DNA of 64,000 bases from DYRG01 sp041161065. GTDB taxonomy: Bacteria; Pseudomonadota; Gammaproteobacteria; Beggiatoales; Beggiatoaceae. Below the pieces are notes generated by a model. It did no database searches and was not told the origin of the DNA. It saw only the letters and a program-made list of their open reading frames with translations. Positions 50,996-60,012 of this stretch are shown here, one piece after another; within the stretch, counting starts at the first letter, position 1; each line of letters starts with the position of its first letter. The translations under genes were made by a program, and so were the position numbers. The stretch spans positions 15,539-79,538 of the forward strand of contig JBEAVE010000040.1 in the NCBI GenBank assembly GCA_041161065.1. The letters are read 5' to 3'.

Positions 50996-51646
50996 ATGAC
51001 TAGACCCATTTTAATATTAGAACAACTTTCTTTTCATTATGATACTAATAAACCCTTGTTAGTTAATTTAAATTTTCAATTAAATCAAGGTGAAAAAGTC
51101 GCTTTAAGAGGACACAATGGGAGTGGAAAAACTACCCTTTTTCATTTGATTATGGGTTTGTTAAAACCTAAGGGTGGGCGGTTGTTTTTGTGGGATAAGC
51201 AACCGCAAACAGAACAAGATTTCTACCCATTAAGATTACAAATCGGTTTTTTATTTCAAGATGCTGACGATCAGTTGTTTTGTCCAACTGTTTTAGATGA
51301 TGTTATGTTTGGTATTTTGAATCAAGGAAAGTCTTTTCAAGAAGCCGAGAAAATTGCAATGGAAATATTGAGAAACTTAGAATTAGAACACTGTATTGAA
51401 AAACCACCCTTCACATTATCAGGTGGTGAGAAAAAAATGGTTGCATTAGCAACAATTTTAGCAATGCAACCGCAATTATTATTATTAGATGAACCTACCA
51501 ATGATTTGGATCAAAGAAACTATCTAAAATTATTAGAAATACTCAAAACACTTCCTCAAACAATGCTTATTATTTCACACGACAATTTATTTTTAGAACA
51601 AATCACTTCACGCACACTTTTTTTAAGTGAGATGGTAGTGGTATAA
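50996..51646 (+). CDS. CbiO/EcfA-like energy-coupling ABC ATPase, orphan
   Basis: 216 residues: Walker A RGHNGSGKTTLF near residue 40, Q-loop LFQDADDQLF (the DADDQLF form is typical of CbiO/EcfA ATPases), signature LSGGEKKMVALA, Walker B LLLLDEPTNDLD. Such ATPases drive ECF uptake of Co, Ni or vitamins. The membrane partners (CbiM/Q or EcfT/S) are absent. It is short at the C-terminus, and its stop codon lies inside a palindromic repeat, which may have replaced the original end. Confidence 0.85.
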   Translation: MTRPILILEQLSFHYDTNKPLLVNLNFQLNQGEKVALRGHNGSGKTTLFHLIMGLLKPKGGRLFLWDKQPQTEQDFYPLRLQIGFLFQDADDQLFCPTVLDDVMFGILNQGKSFQEAEKIAMEILRNLELEHCIEKPPFTLSGGEKKMVALATILAMQPQLLLLDEPTNDLDQRNYLKLLEILKTLPQTMLIISHDNLFLEQITSRTLFLSEMVVV

Positions 51647-51714
51647 AAGCGAGTGAAGTTTGAATTTAACTTATTGAAATATAAAATCAACCACTCAATC
51701 ACTATACCACTACC
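51634..51714 (+). repeat. Copy 4 of the ~80-bp palindromic repeat family (best preserved)
   Basis: GGTAGTGGTATA (51634-51645) is a perfect inverted repeat of TATACCACTACC (51703-51714); inner GAGTG (51651) pairs with CACTC (51692). The centre contains TTATTGAAATATAAAATC. It looks like a small MITE/REP element and supplies the stop codon of the CbiO-like gene. Confidence 0.92.
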
Positions 51715-51727
51715 TTGGGTGGCTGCT

Positions 51728-51889
51728 ATGCAAATTCAATTTCACGTTTGTGATTTAAAGCAAATATTTAGAGGAACACGACAAGAATGGACAAAAGAAT
51801 ATTTAAAGCATTTTGTATTGCAAGCAACTAAACGTTCAAGTGATATGATCACTAAATTTGTGAAACCATTCGAAAAGTATATAAAATAG
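51728..51889 (+). CDS. Doubtful small ORF between repeat and hisS
   Basis: 53 codons from an ATG at 51728, ending KRSSDMITKFVKPFEKYIK. Not recognised and without a clear ribosome site; it could be a gene fragment. Listed because nothing else explains this 200-base stretch. Confidence 0.25.
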   Translation: MQIQFHVCDLKQIFRGTRQEWTKEYLKHFVLQATKRSSDMITKFVKPFEKYIK

Positions 51890-51923
51890 TCGTTTATTTC
51901 TATCTTATTTTAAAAAGGATCGT

Positions 51924-53210
51924 ATGTTGAATAAAATCCAGGCAATTCGCGGCATGAACGATATTTTGCCCGATAAAACCATTTTTTGGCGTATCATCGA
52001 ACGAAAATTATCTGATATTTTAATCAGTTATGGGTATCATGAACTGCGATTGCCCCTCTTAGAAAAAACCGCTTTATTCCACCGCGTGATCGGCGAAGTC
52101 ACCGATATTGTCGAAAAGGAAATGTATTCTTTTGACGATCGCAACGGCGAAAACCTCTCTTTGCGCCCCGAAGGCACAGCTGGCTGCGTTAGAGCGATGA
52201 TTGAACACGGATTATTGCGCAATGCGATTCAAAAAATCTGGTACAACGGCGCAATGTTTCGCCACGAAAGACCCCAACAAGGACGCTATCGACAATTTCA
52301 TCAAATTGGTGTGGAAGTGTACGGTTTGTCGACCGCCGATATTGACGCAGAAATTTTGTTAATGACCGCGCGTTTCTGGGAGGTTTTGGGCTTAAAAGAA
52401 CTTGAATTACAAATCAATTCATTAGGTTCAAATCAAGCGAGAGCAACTTATCGAGAAAAACTGGTCGCCTATTTCTCAAATAATGTAGAACAACTCGATG
52501 AAGATAGTCGTCGTCGTTTGCATAGCAATCCGTTGCGAATTTTGGATAGCAAAAATCCTGATTTGAAATCGTTAATTGAAGCTGCGCCGCAATTAGTGGA
52601 TTATTTAGATGATGATTCAAAACAACACTTTGAACAACTGCAAACTTTCTTAAATGCTGCGGGTTTGAAATATAAAATCAATCCGCGTTTGGTTCGAGGC
52701 TTAGATTATTATAATAAAACGGTTTTTGAATGGGTAACAACGCGATTGGGTTCTCAAGGAACGGTGTGTGCGGGGGGGCGTTATGATGGGTTGGTTGAAC
52801 AATTAGGTGGTTCAAAGACACCCGCGATTGGATTTGCTTTAGGTTTAGAACGTTTAATGGCGTTGTTAGAAACCGAGAAACAATTACCCAGCACAGAAGA
52901 ATATCAGCCTCACGTGTATTTCATGATGGTGGGAGAAGAAGCGTTGAAGAAAGGGTTGGTTATTGCGGAGCAACTGCGCGATCAACTGCCTCAATTGAGA
53001 TTAACCGTGCATTGTGGCGGGGGGAGTTTCAAAAGTCAATTCAAAAAAGCGGATAAATCGGGAGCAAAATGGGCGTTAATATTGGGAGAAAGCGAGTTGG
53101 AAACCGATCAAGTGGGGTTTAAATTTTTGCGAGAGGAACAACCGCAGCAAAGTTTGTCGGTGTCGGGATTGGTGCAGGCGTTGAAGTTATTATTGGTTGG
53201 TGGGGTGTGA
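51924..53210 (+). CDS. hisS: Histidyl-tRNA synthetase
   Basis: 428 residues. AIRGMNDILPDKTIFW, motif 2 MFRHERPQQGRYRQFHQIGVE, the histidine A loop RGLDYYNKTVFEW and motif 3 PAIGFALGLERLM are present. A C-terminal anticodon domain follows. Its final 21 bases overlap the end of the convergent chpA-like gene. Usual neighbours (ispG, bamB, der) are absent. Confidence 0.97.
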   Translation: MLNKIQAIRGMNDILPDKTIFWRIIERKLSDILISYGYHELRLPLLEKTALFHRVIGEVTDIVEKEMYSFDDRNGENLSLRPEGTAGCVRAMIEHGLLRNAIQKIWYNGAMFRHERPQQGRYRQFHQIGVEVYGLSTADIDAEILLMTARFWEVLGLKELELQINSLGSNQARATYREKLVAYFSNNVEQLDEDSRRRLHSNPLRILDSKNPDLKSLIEAAPQLVDYLDDDSKQHFEQLQTFLNAAGLKYKINPRLVRGLDYYNKTVFEWVTTRLGSQGTVCAGGRYDGLVEQLGGSKTPAIGFALGLERLMALLETEKQLPSTEEYQPHVYFMMVGEEALKKGLVIAEQLRDQLPQLRLTVHCGGGSFKSQFKKADKSGAKWALILGESELETDQVGFKFLREEQPQQSLSVSGLVQALKLLLVGGV

Positions 53211-54866
53211 TAATAGGGTTTGGAGTTGATGTTGTGCGGAGGCGAGGAGTTGTTGGGGGTTGTGGGGATGACCGGCGAGGGAGTCCAACAACAGTTCCAA
53301 GCAGACGATGACTTCGGCGAATTGACGGCGTTGGGTTGGGGAGGGGAGGGGGGGGTGAAGGAGGTGACGGGCGACATAGAGGGCGCAGCGGGCGGTCAAT
53401 TGCGCGGCGGCGGGTTGATGCAGCATTAATAACACCCCGCCCAGTTGTTGAAAGCGCGCGGGAAGGAGGGCGACTTCTTCATCGGGGGTTTGGCGATCCC
53501 AACACGACAGGATCGGGGTCATCATGTCAGTCAATTCAATTTTTGCCTCTTCGACCACCGCTTTGATGCCGTCTTTTAAGGGGGTGTCCAACCGCCCTGG
53601 AGGTTGTTGAAGGGAAGCCATCGCGTGGGTGCCGTGGGTCGATAGGGTCTCCAACGCCGCGTCCACGCGCAACATCAGGTCCGCCATTGCCAACAGCCGC
53701 TCCCCACTCGCTTCGATTTTCCGCGACACCATCGCGTCGACCACCGCGCTTTGTTTTAATAACCCCACCGCGGGGGTCTCCAACCCCAACAACCGCAGCG
53801 TCAAACCCGCCGTGCGCAACTGCGCCACCAACGGTTTCAAATCACTCACCTCCGGGTGATCGGTGCGCATAAAAATATCCAGCGTTTCTTCCAACCGTCC
53901 CAACTCGTCGCGCAGCGTCGTCACCACCATTCGCATCAATTCAATATCCGGTCCCGACAACATCCGCTCAACCTCGCGCAATAACGCCGCCGATGGCAAG
54001 CAATAGTCCAACTGATACCGTGCCTTCACCGCCAACAACCGCTGCCCCGTCGATGTCGCCTGCGCCGCATAAAACAACCACTTAGTCACCCACGCCGCCG
54101 GCGGCAACCGCGTCAACGCCCCCGTGCCCTGTTCCATCAATGGCTTCAATAATCCATCAACTTGCTTAAACAACCCCATCAAAGCGTCATTTAAACTCAA
54201 ACCCTTTTGCGCAATACTTTCTAATAACGCCTCCCCAATCCACCACACTTTGCTCACCGGTGCCGTGCCGGTCAGTTGTTGCGCTTGATTCAAGGTATTG
54301 AGCATGAGTTTCAAGCCTTCCATGGGATGGTCGCCCTGCGCAAATTCCACCAACCCCTTTTGGTAAGACACCCGCAACTGGCGCACGAATCCCTTAAATT
54401 GCGCCTCGCTCATCTTGGGCACCGCTTTCGCCTGCGGATTGCCCAATGTCACGTCCGGAAAAAACATGCTCGATGCCGCCACCGGCTTTTCCGACACCAA
54501 TCCCCGTAACTGATTGATTAACGGCAGCAACGCCAGCGGCACGGGTGGATAACCCAACGTCAAATGATCCAGATAATTCGGGAGCTGCAACACCCCCCGC
54601 ATCAAACTGTCGTACGCCGACCCTTTGTCCGGAATCTTGTTCGACAACAACCCCTGCGTCACCGCCGACATCGACTCCAACAACATCACCGCACTGTCTA
54701 TCTCCAACATCAACAGCGCACCGTGAATCTCGTGCAACCAACCCACCGCTTCCTGCAACGGTCCCGTGTCGTCCGGATTCTCTACAAATTGCTCCAACGA
54801 CTGCCGCGTCAATTTCAGCGTGTCATCAATGGCAGGTTTCACCCAACTTAACGTCGCGTATTTCAT
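53190..54866 (-). CDS. chpA: ChpA/PilL N-terminal fragment, lacking the kinase core
   Basis: 558 residues from the ATG at 54866 (GAGG upstream). The N-terminal helical repeats (WVKPAIDDTLKLTRQSLEQF, EAVGWLHEIHGALLMLEIDSA) match the Hpt-like start of the giant ChpA/PilL histidine kinase of the Pil-Chp system. Full-length ChpA is usually well over 1500 residues with CheA kinase, CheW and REC domains. Here the frame ends at 53190, inside the convergent hisS end, and none of those domains appears. It may be split from the rest elsewhere or be truncated by rearrangement. The DNA is G+C-rich. Confidence 0.75.
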   Translation of the reverse strand: MKYATLSWVKPAIDDTLKLTRQSLEQFVENPDDTGPLQEAVGWLHEIHGALLMLEIDSAVMLLESMSAVTQGLLSNKIPDKGSAYDSLMRGVLQLPNYLDHLTLGYPPVPLALLPLINQLRGLVSEKPVAASSMFFPDVTLGNPQAKAVPKMSEAQFKGFVRQLRVSYQKGLVEFAQGDHPMEGLKLMLNTLNQAQQLTGTAPVSKVWWIGEALLESIAQKGLSLNDALMGLFKQVDGLLKPLMEQGTGALTRLPPAAWVTKWLFYAAQATSTGQRLLAVKARYQLDYCLPSAALLREVERMLSGPDIELMRMVVTTLRDELGRLEETLDIFMRTDHPEVSDLKPLVAQLRTAGLTLRLLGLETPAVGLLKQSAVVDAMVSRKIEASGERLLAMADLMLRVDAALETLSTHGTHAMASLQQPPGRLDTPLKDGIKAVVEEAKIELTDMMTPILSCWDRQTPDEEVALLPARFQQLGGVLLMLHQPAAAQLTARCALYVARHLLHPPLPSPTQRRQFAEVIVCLELLLDSLAGHPHNPQQLLASAQHQLQTLLSHPTNQ

Positions 54867-54879
54867 GTTCAAAAGAACC

Positions 54880-56955
54880 TCAAAAAGCGTACATTTCATC
54901 AACCGCTTGCTGGCGATCGTCGGGCAATTTAAATCCCGACACTGACGTTTTCAGTTCATTGGCTTGCTCTGCCAATTTCGCCACCGCCGCCGCCGTTTCA
55001 TTCGTCCCTTGCGAGGTTTGCGTGGTGATTTCTTGAATGATGGTCATCGTCCCCGAAATGTTCGATGCCACCGCCGCTTGCGTGCGCGAGGTTTGCGAAA
55101 TGTTCTCAATTTGCGCCGCGAGTTTCACCGACACCGTTTCAATTTCAACCAACGCTTCGCCCGCGCTTTCGGCTAATTTCGCACCCGACACCACGTTCGC
55201 CGTGCTCTGCTCCATCGACCCAATCGCTTCGTGCGTGTCGCTTTGAATCGTCTTCACCAGCGCGTCGATTTGTTTGGTCGCATTGCTCGCCCGCTCCGCT
55301 AATCGTTGCACCTCATCGGCAACCACCGCAAATCCGCGTCCCGCCTCACCCGCCATCGCCGCCTGAATCGCCGCATTCAACGCCAGAATATTCGTCTGAT
55401 CCGCTATATCATCAATCAAACTCACAATCTCCCCAATCTCCTGCACACTCTCCCCTAACCGCTTGATCCGCTTAGATGTCTCTTGTATCTGCTCACGAAT
55501 CGTATCCATCCCCAAAATCGTCGCTTGGACTGTTTTAGCGCCTTTGCCGGCGATTTCGACGGATTTTTTGGCGACGTCGGCGGATTCGACGGCGTTGGCG
55601 GAGACTTTTTTGACGGAGTTAGCCATCCCGATGATAGCTTGACCGGCTTTAGAGATTTGTTGAGCTTGACGTTCGGAGGCGTCGGTGAGTTGGGTGGCGA
55701 CGGAACGGGAGCGTTGGGCGGACTCGGTGATTTGGGCGGCGGTGGAGTTAATTGACACGACCAAATCGCGGAGGGATTCGATGGAGAAGTTGAGGGCATC
55801 GGCGATGGCGCCGGTGAAATCTTCGGTGACCGTTGCAGAAATCGTTAGATCGCCGTCGGCGAGGGTGGAGATTTCGTTTAATAAGCGCAAGATAGCCTCT
55901 TGGTTACGGCGATTGAAGCGTTCGGATTCTTCGAGGTGGTGTTTAGTTTCGGCGGCGCGGGCTTGGGTGGATTGGATGATCATGACGCTCAATAAGGCGA
56001 GGCAGATCAAGACGATAGCGGCGAAGATTCCGCCGAGCATGGGGGAGATGAGGCGTTGGGTGGTGGCGGCGAGGTAGCCGTTGTAGAGTTGTTCGATGCT
56101 ATCGAGCAGGGTGGGGGTGAGTTGGATGAGGTCGTTGGCGGCGTCTTTGGTGGTGAACAGCTGCTCGGAGACATCGAGGAAGCCTTCGATGGTTTGGATT
56201 TTTTCTTGGAATTGGTCGAGCAAGGTGTCGATGGTTTGGAGCACCGAGGGGTGGGTGACGGGGGGGAACGATTGGGCGGGATCGCCGCTGCGCAGGGTTT
56301 CGAGGGCTTCACTAAACGCTGCCACGTCGTCGCCCAGTTGTTGTTCGGCGGACAGCGCGCTTTTATCGCCCCCAAAGGTTCGCCGCACGTTATTGCCAAT
56401 CCGTTCTAAGATCATCAACTCGCGGGTTGCCAACCGCATTTGGGCGGGCGTGGGGTTGGTGCTCTCGAGGGCTTTGATCATCGCAGCGGTGTGGCTTTCC
56501 AGATCGGTCGTCACCCCCGTCAAATCGTCATAACGCTGATAGAGCGACACCACCACGTCGCGGTTCTTTAACAACTCGCGGATCAGGCTCTCGCTGTTTT
56601 TCCACACGTGATCGAGCTGATCGGCGAATCCCTGCACTGCCAACGGCGACCCTGGCATCCCGGTTTCCGGATTGCCTTGGTGAATCAACTGCAGGCTTTC
56701 TTGAAACGCCCGACGGGTCTGCTCAACCCGCTCAAAGCCCTCCGCGATCCCATTCGCCGCCCGCAGCGATTGTTGCGTCACTTGTTGCGCACCCAACCGT
56801 AAATTGGTCACCTGTTTCAGGTATTGCTCATCGTAGCCGGCTTCCCGCGCCACTTGCCAAAACGTCAACGCCATCAGCACAAACGACACCGACAACAACC
56901 CTATCACCCCAAACATCACGCCACTGCTCTCTAATCCCTTCAACTTTACGTTCAT
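54880..56955 (-). CDS. pilJ: Pilus methyl-accepting chemotaxis protein PilJ
   Basis: 691 residues. One N-terminal helix (GLLSVSFVLMALTFWQV), a ~250-residue periplasmic helical PilJ domain, a second helix near 310 (GGIFAAIVLICLALLSVMII), a HAMP-like segment, and the signalling hairpin IVSLIDDIADQTNILALNAA followed by AGEAGRGFAVVADEVQRLAERAS. It senses surface or pilus signals and controls the Chp kinase. A 60-base hand count within it (54961-55020) gave 37 G/C. Confidence 0.94.
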   Translation of the reverse strand: MNVKLKGLESSGVMFGVIGLLSVSFVLMALTFWQVAREAGYDEQYLKQVTNLRLGAQQVTQQSLRAANGIAEGFERVEQTRRAFQESLQLIHQGNPETGMPGSPLAVQGFADQLDHVWKNSESLIRELLKNRDVVVSLYQRYDDLTGVTTDLESHTAAMIKALESTNPTPAQMRLATRELMILERIGNNVRRTFGGDKSALSAEQQLGDDVAAFSEALETLRSGDPAQSFPPVTHPSVLQTIDTLLDQFQEKIQTIEGFLDVSEQLFTTKDAANDLIQLTPTLLDSIEQLYNGYLAATTQRLISPMLGGIFAAIVLICLALLSVMIIQSTQARAAETKHHLEESERFNRRNQEAILRLLNEISTLADGDLTISATVTEDFTGAIADALNFSIESLRDLVVSINSTAAQITESAQRSRSVATQLTDASERQAQQISKAGQAIIGMANSVKKVSANAVESADVAKKSVEIAGKGAKTVQATILGMDTIREQIQETSKRIKRLGESVQEIGEIVSLIDDIADQTNILALNAAIQAAMAGEAGRGFAVVADEVQRLAERASNATKQIDALVKTIQSDTHEAIGSMEQSTANVVSGAKLAESAGEALVEIETVSVKLAAQIENISQTSRTQAAVASNISGTMTIIQEITTQTSQGTNETAAAVAKLAEQANELKTSVSGFKLPDDRQQAVDEMYAF

Positions 56956-56984
56956 CGCTCTCTGTGTCCTCTCTGCCTGTTCTC

Positions 56985-57545
56985 TTAAACCGCCGCCTCT
57001 AAATACACCCGACTCCCACTCAACCTACCCACTTCAAAAACTAACCAATCTTCTTCTCCTTCTTCGCCCTTATATATCCCTCGCGTAAAAGGTGCTAGCC
57101 ATTGTACCTGATTGGCATACGAAGCGTTAGCTTCCAAACTTTCTTGAGGGAAATTTTTTATTCCCACCACTTCATCGACCAAAATTCCCGCCGACACTCC
57201 GCTCTGATTTAAAATGAGTAAGCGGGTTTTTTTTTCTAGCAGCGTGTTGTTGCCAGTCAGGCAGGCTTTGAGGTCGATGACGGGGAGTAATTGTCCGCGA
57301 ATGTTAGCGATACCGTTCACCCAAGATTTTGCGCCGGGTACTTTAGCGAGGATTTTGGGGGAAGGCAAGACTTCGCGGATGTCCGTCAAGGCGGCAACCA
57401 CGGAAGCGTTCCCGATTCGAAAAGCGATTCCGCGCCAAGTCTGTTGGACAACTTCTTGACGCGGCAACCCTTTAGCGTGGGTTCGGGCGGCTTGTTCTAA
57501 TTCCATTAGCCATTGAAAAGGATTCTCTTGCGCTACTACACTCAT
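56985..57545 (-). CDS. pilI: CheW-like adaptor PilI
   Basis: 186 residues. The CheW fold is shown by WRGIAFRIGNASVVAALTDIREVL, WVNGIANIRGQLLPVIDL and SAGILVDEVVGIKNFP. It couples PilJ to the Chp kinase. Placed 5 bases after pilH. Confidence 0.93.
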   Translation of the reverse strand: MSVVAQENPFQWLMELEQAARTHAKGLPRQEVVQQTWRGIAFRIGNASVVAALTDIREVLPSPKILAKVPGAKSWVNGIANIRGQLLPVIDLKACLTGNNTLLEKKTRLLILNQSGVSAGILVDEVVGIKNFPQESLEANASYANQVQWLAPFTRGIYKGEEGEEDWLVFEVGRLSGSRVYLEAAV

Positions 57546-57550
57546 CGCGG

Positions 57551-57913
57551 TTATCCAATGAGCTTACTAATGGTGCTTAGTAGCTCATCTTGTTTCACGG
57601 GTTTTACCAGAAATTCCTTAGCACCCTGCATCAAGCCCCACGCGCGGTCGCTTTCCATGTTTTTGCTGGAAATAATCACCACGGGAATGGTACTTGTTGA
57701 AGGATTTTTAGTAATTTTGCGGGTTGCTTGAAACCCATTCAAACCTGGCATGACCACATCCATTAAAATCAAGTTAGGTTTTAGCTCTTCGGCTTTGGTG
57801 ATGGCTTCGTTTCCATCGGCGGCTTCGGAGGTTTTATAACCATGGCTTTCCAACATGTTTTTTACCAGGTAGGCATCGGTGGGGGAATCGTCCACGATTA
57901 AAATGTGTGCCAT
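57551..57913 (-). CDS. pilH: Response regulator PilH
   Basis: 120 residues, a single receiver domain: acidic DDSPTDAYL, phospho-Asp in LILMDVVMPGLNG (about residue 52), Lys in KEFLVKPVKQDEL. PilH normally promotes pilus retraction and acts as a phosphate sink in twitching chemotaxis. Confidence 0.93.
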   Translation of the reverse strand: MAHILIVDDSPTDAYLVKNMLESHGYKTSEAADGNEAITKAEELKPNLILMDVVMPGLNGFQATRKITKNPSTSTIPVVIISSKNMESDRAWGLMQGAKEFLVKPVKQDELLSTISKLIG

Positions 57914-57940
57914 ACCGTTTCCTCATGTTTCATTGCGTTA

Positions 57941-58372
57941 CTAACCTGCGCTCTTTGTTTTGGCGCGCACATCAACCACGAAGGCTTTGATCGTATTGAG
58001 TAATTCTTCGCGGGTGAAGGGTTTAGTCATGTAGTGTTCCGCGCCAACAATGCGACCGCGCGCGCGTTCAAACAAACCATCTTTGCTCGATAGCATCACG
58101 ACAGGCGTTTTCTTAAACGCTTGATTATTCTTGATTAATGCGCAAGTTTGATAACCATCTAAGCGCGGCATCATAATGTCTACGAAAATAATATCCGGTT
58201 TGTGTTCAGCGACTTTGGCTAACGATTCAAAGCCATCGGTCGCGGTAATCACTTCACAGCCGGCTTTTTTGAGTAGGGTTTCCGCCGTGCGGCGAATTGT
58301 TTTGCTATCGTCGATAACGATAACTTTAATTCCTTCGAAATTCGGTTCAGCGCCTTCTGTTGTCACAGCCAT
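57941..58372 (-). CDS. pilG: Response regulator PilG
   Basis: 143 residues, a single receiver domain with the PilG-type N-terminal extension. IDDSKTIRRTAETLLKKAGCEV, phospho-Asp in DIIFVDIMMPRLDGYQTC, and MTKPFTREELL are clear. PilG favours pilus extension. It is the first gene of the cluster, 28 bases before pilH. Confidence 0.94.
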   Translation of the reverse strand: MAVTTEGAEPNFEGIKVIVIDDSKTIRRTAETLLKKAGCEVITATDGFESLAKVAEHKPDIIFVDIMMPRLDGYQTCALIKNNQAFKKTPVVMLSSKDGLFERARGRIVGAEHYMTKPFTREELLNTIKAFVVDVRAKTKSAG

Positions 58373-58502
58373 TCACCGTTCTTAATCACAAGACCTCAAA
58401 ATTAAATTGTAGGAAGTGCCCAATGTTGAGGGTCACTGAGCTATCCTAACATCATACGCGAATTTAGCGTGATTTCAATGGGAGTGCCACTCAAATTGCT
58501 TC

Positions 58503-58841
58503 TTAAAGTGCGTCCTCATTGACCTCGCCCGTCCGAATGCGCACCACTTTTTCCACCGCCGTCACAAATATTTTGCCATCGCCAATTTTGCCTGTCCGCG
58601 CGGATTTCGCAATCGCTTCCAAGCAAACGTCCACTTGTTCATCGGCAACGACAATTTCAATCTTAACTTTAGGTAAAAAATCAATCACATACTCCGCACC
58701 CCGATACAATTCGGTGTGCCCTTTTTGCCGTCCAAAACCTTTCACCTCGGCAACCGTCATGCCTGACACGCCCACTTCCGCCAGTGCCTCGCGCACATCG
58801 TCCATCTTGAAGGGCTTTACAATTGCCTCAATTTTTTTCAT
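58503..58841 (-). CDS. glnB: Nitrogen regulatory PII protein (GlnB/GlnK)
   Basis: 112 residues from the ATG at 58841, the standard length; an upstream in-frame start adds seven residues. MKKIEAIVKPFKMDDVREAL opens it, and the T-loop is KGHTELYRGAEYVIDFLPK, with the uridylylation Tyr51 in LYRGAEY. ATP-binding TGKIGDGKIFV is present. It reports nitrogen/2-oxoglutarate status. No amtB is adjacent, so glnB is more likely than glnK. Confidence 0.95.
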   Translation of the reverse strand: MKKIEAIVKPFKMDDVREALAEVGVSGMTVAEVKGFGRQKGHTELYRGAEYVIDFLPKVKIEIVVADEQVDVCLEAIAKSARTGKIGDGKIFVTAVEKVVRIRTGEVNEDAL

Positions 58842-58908
58842 GGGTATCTCTTTGCGCTCCAAAAATTTCCCTATTTAAGCAAATTTTAACCACAAAAACC
58901 AGACCCCA

Positions 58909-60012
58909 TTATTCATTTTGTACTGTTAATTGTTTAGAAATCCACCGCTCAAAAATCGGCGTTTCTATGTAACCTTTTTGTAAAATATATTTCAAAATTT
59001 GATGAAAACGAATCCGCTGAATAACCGATTCAACCCGTAAAATTTGTTTCCCTTGTTCATCAAAAAATAGAAACGATGGCGTGTAAAAAATCCCTAATTC
59101 ATTTGCCCATTCTTCCGCTGTTATTTTTTCGCCCGTTGGCGTTACTAATGGGGTGTTTTTCCAACGATTTAATCGAACAACTTCAAATTTCTTCAAATGG
59201 TTAATAATAGTTGTGTCGGTTAGAATATCTCGATGCAACAAATTACACGCATGACAATTAGGTTGCTCAAAAATAACCAACAGCGGACGGCTGGCTTTCA
59301 AATGATTGCGTTGTAATTGAAAAGGCGGGCGAGAAAATAAAGCATATTGGTGCAAAGCAGGCGTATGTTTTTGAGAAACATTATCGGGCGGCATGAAATC
59401 ACCTTTTGCAACATAATTCGCAAACTTTTCTATCTTATAAAATCCCCCCACCAAATAATCCAAAGCTGTCCGAAACAAATACGGGGGATAATACCCTCTC
59501 AAACGCAATATTTCCTTACCCTGAACATTATAGAAAATTACCGTTGGAGTGAACTGTGCTTGCATTTCATTTGCAAACTGAGTTTCATTCGTTTTCTTTC
59601 CCTGCAAATTAACCACTTCTAACTTTCCCCACACATCAATGGGAATCACATCAAAATATTTTGAAATATAGGTTTTGAAATCTTCTTGCTCAAAAATTGC
59701 TTCATTCATTGCTTCACAATAAGCGCAATGTTGCTGACCAAAATATAACATTAAACCTAATTTACCATCTTCTATTGCGTGATGTAAATCATCAGGTAAA
59801 TCTAAAAACGTTTGCTTAAACCAATCTGGCACAATCAAATTACGCAACATGGGAATATCGCTAAAAGATTGATAATCACCTGATTTTTCGTGATTTTCTT
59901 CTTCTGTACTTACGTGATCACCTTGCCATTCAATACTAATAGGAACAGATATTTCTTCTGCATAACTGTGAGCATTGATGAGCAACAATGAAATGATCAA
60001 CAATCTATTCAT
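58909..60012 (-). CDS. Periplasmic double-thioredoxin-domain protein (second of a tandem pair)
   Basis: 367 residues from the ATG at 60012, with Sec signal (LLIISLLLINAHSYA). Two thioredoxin-like domains: the first with QQHCAYCEAM, the second with QPNCHACNLLHRD. Each also has FTPTVIFYN- or FYTPSFLFFDEQG-like cis-Pro strands. It resembles SoxW-type thioredoxins; the role may be disulfide reduction for sulfur or cytochrome metabolism. It overlaps the upstream paralogue by 8 bases. Confidence 0.82.
   Translation of the reverse strand: MNRLLIISLLLINAHSYAEEISVPISIEWQGDHVSTEEENHEKSGDYQSFSDIPMLRNLIVPDWFKQTFLDLPDDLHHAIEDGKLGLMLYFGQQHCAYCEAMNEAIFEQEDFKTYISKYFDVIPIDVWGKLEVVNLQGKKTNETQFANEMQAQFTPTVIFYNVQGKEILRLRGYYPPYLFRTALDYLVGGFYKIEKFANYVAKGDFMPPDNVSQKHTPALHQYALFSRPPFQLQRNHLKASRPLLVIFEQPNCHACNLLHRDILTDTTIINHLKKFEVVRLNRWKNTPLVTPTGEKITAEEWANELGIFYTPSFLFFDEQGKQILRVESVIQRIRFHQILKYILQKGYIETPIFERWISKQLTVQNE

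Noticed and set aside
53220..56533. Many long open frames on the plus strand opposite chpA and pilJ
   Set aside because: They arise from the high G+C content and codon bias of the minus-strand genes; their products are low-complexity and match nothing recognisable.
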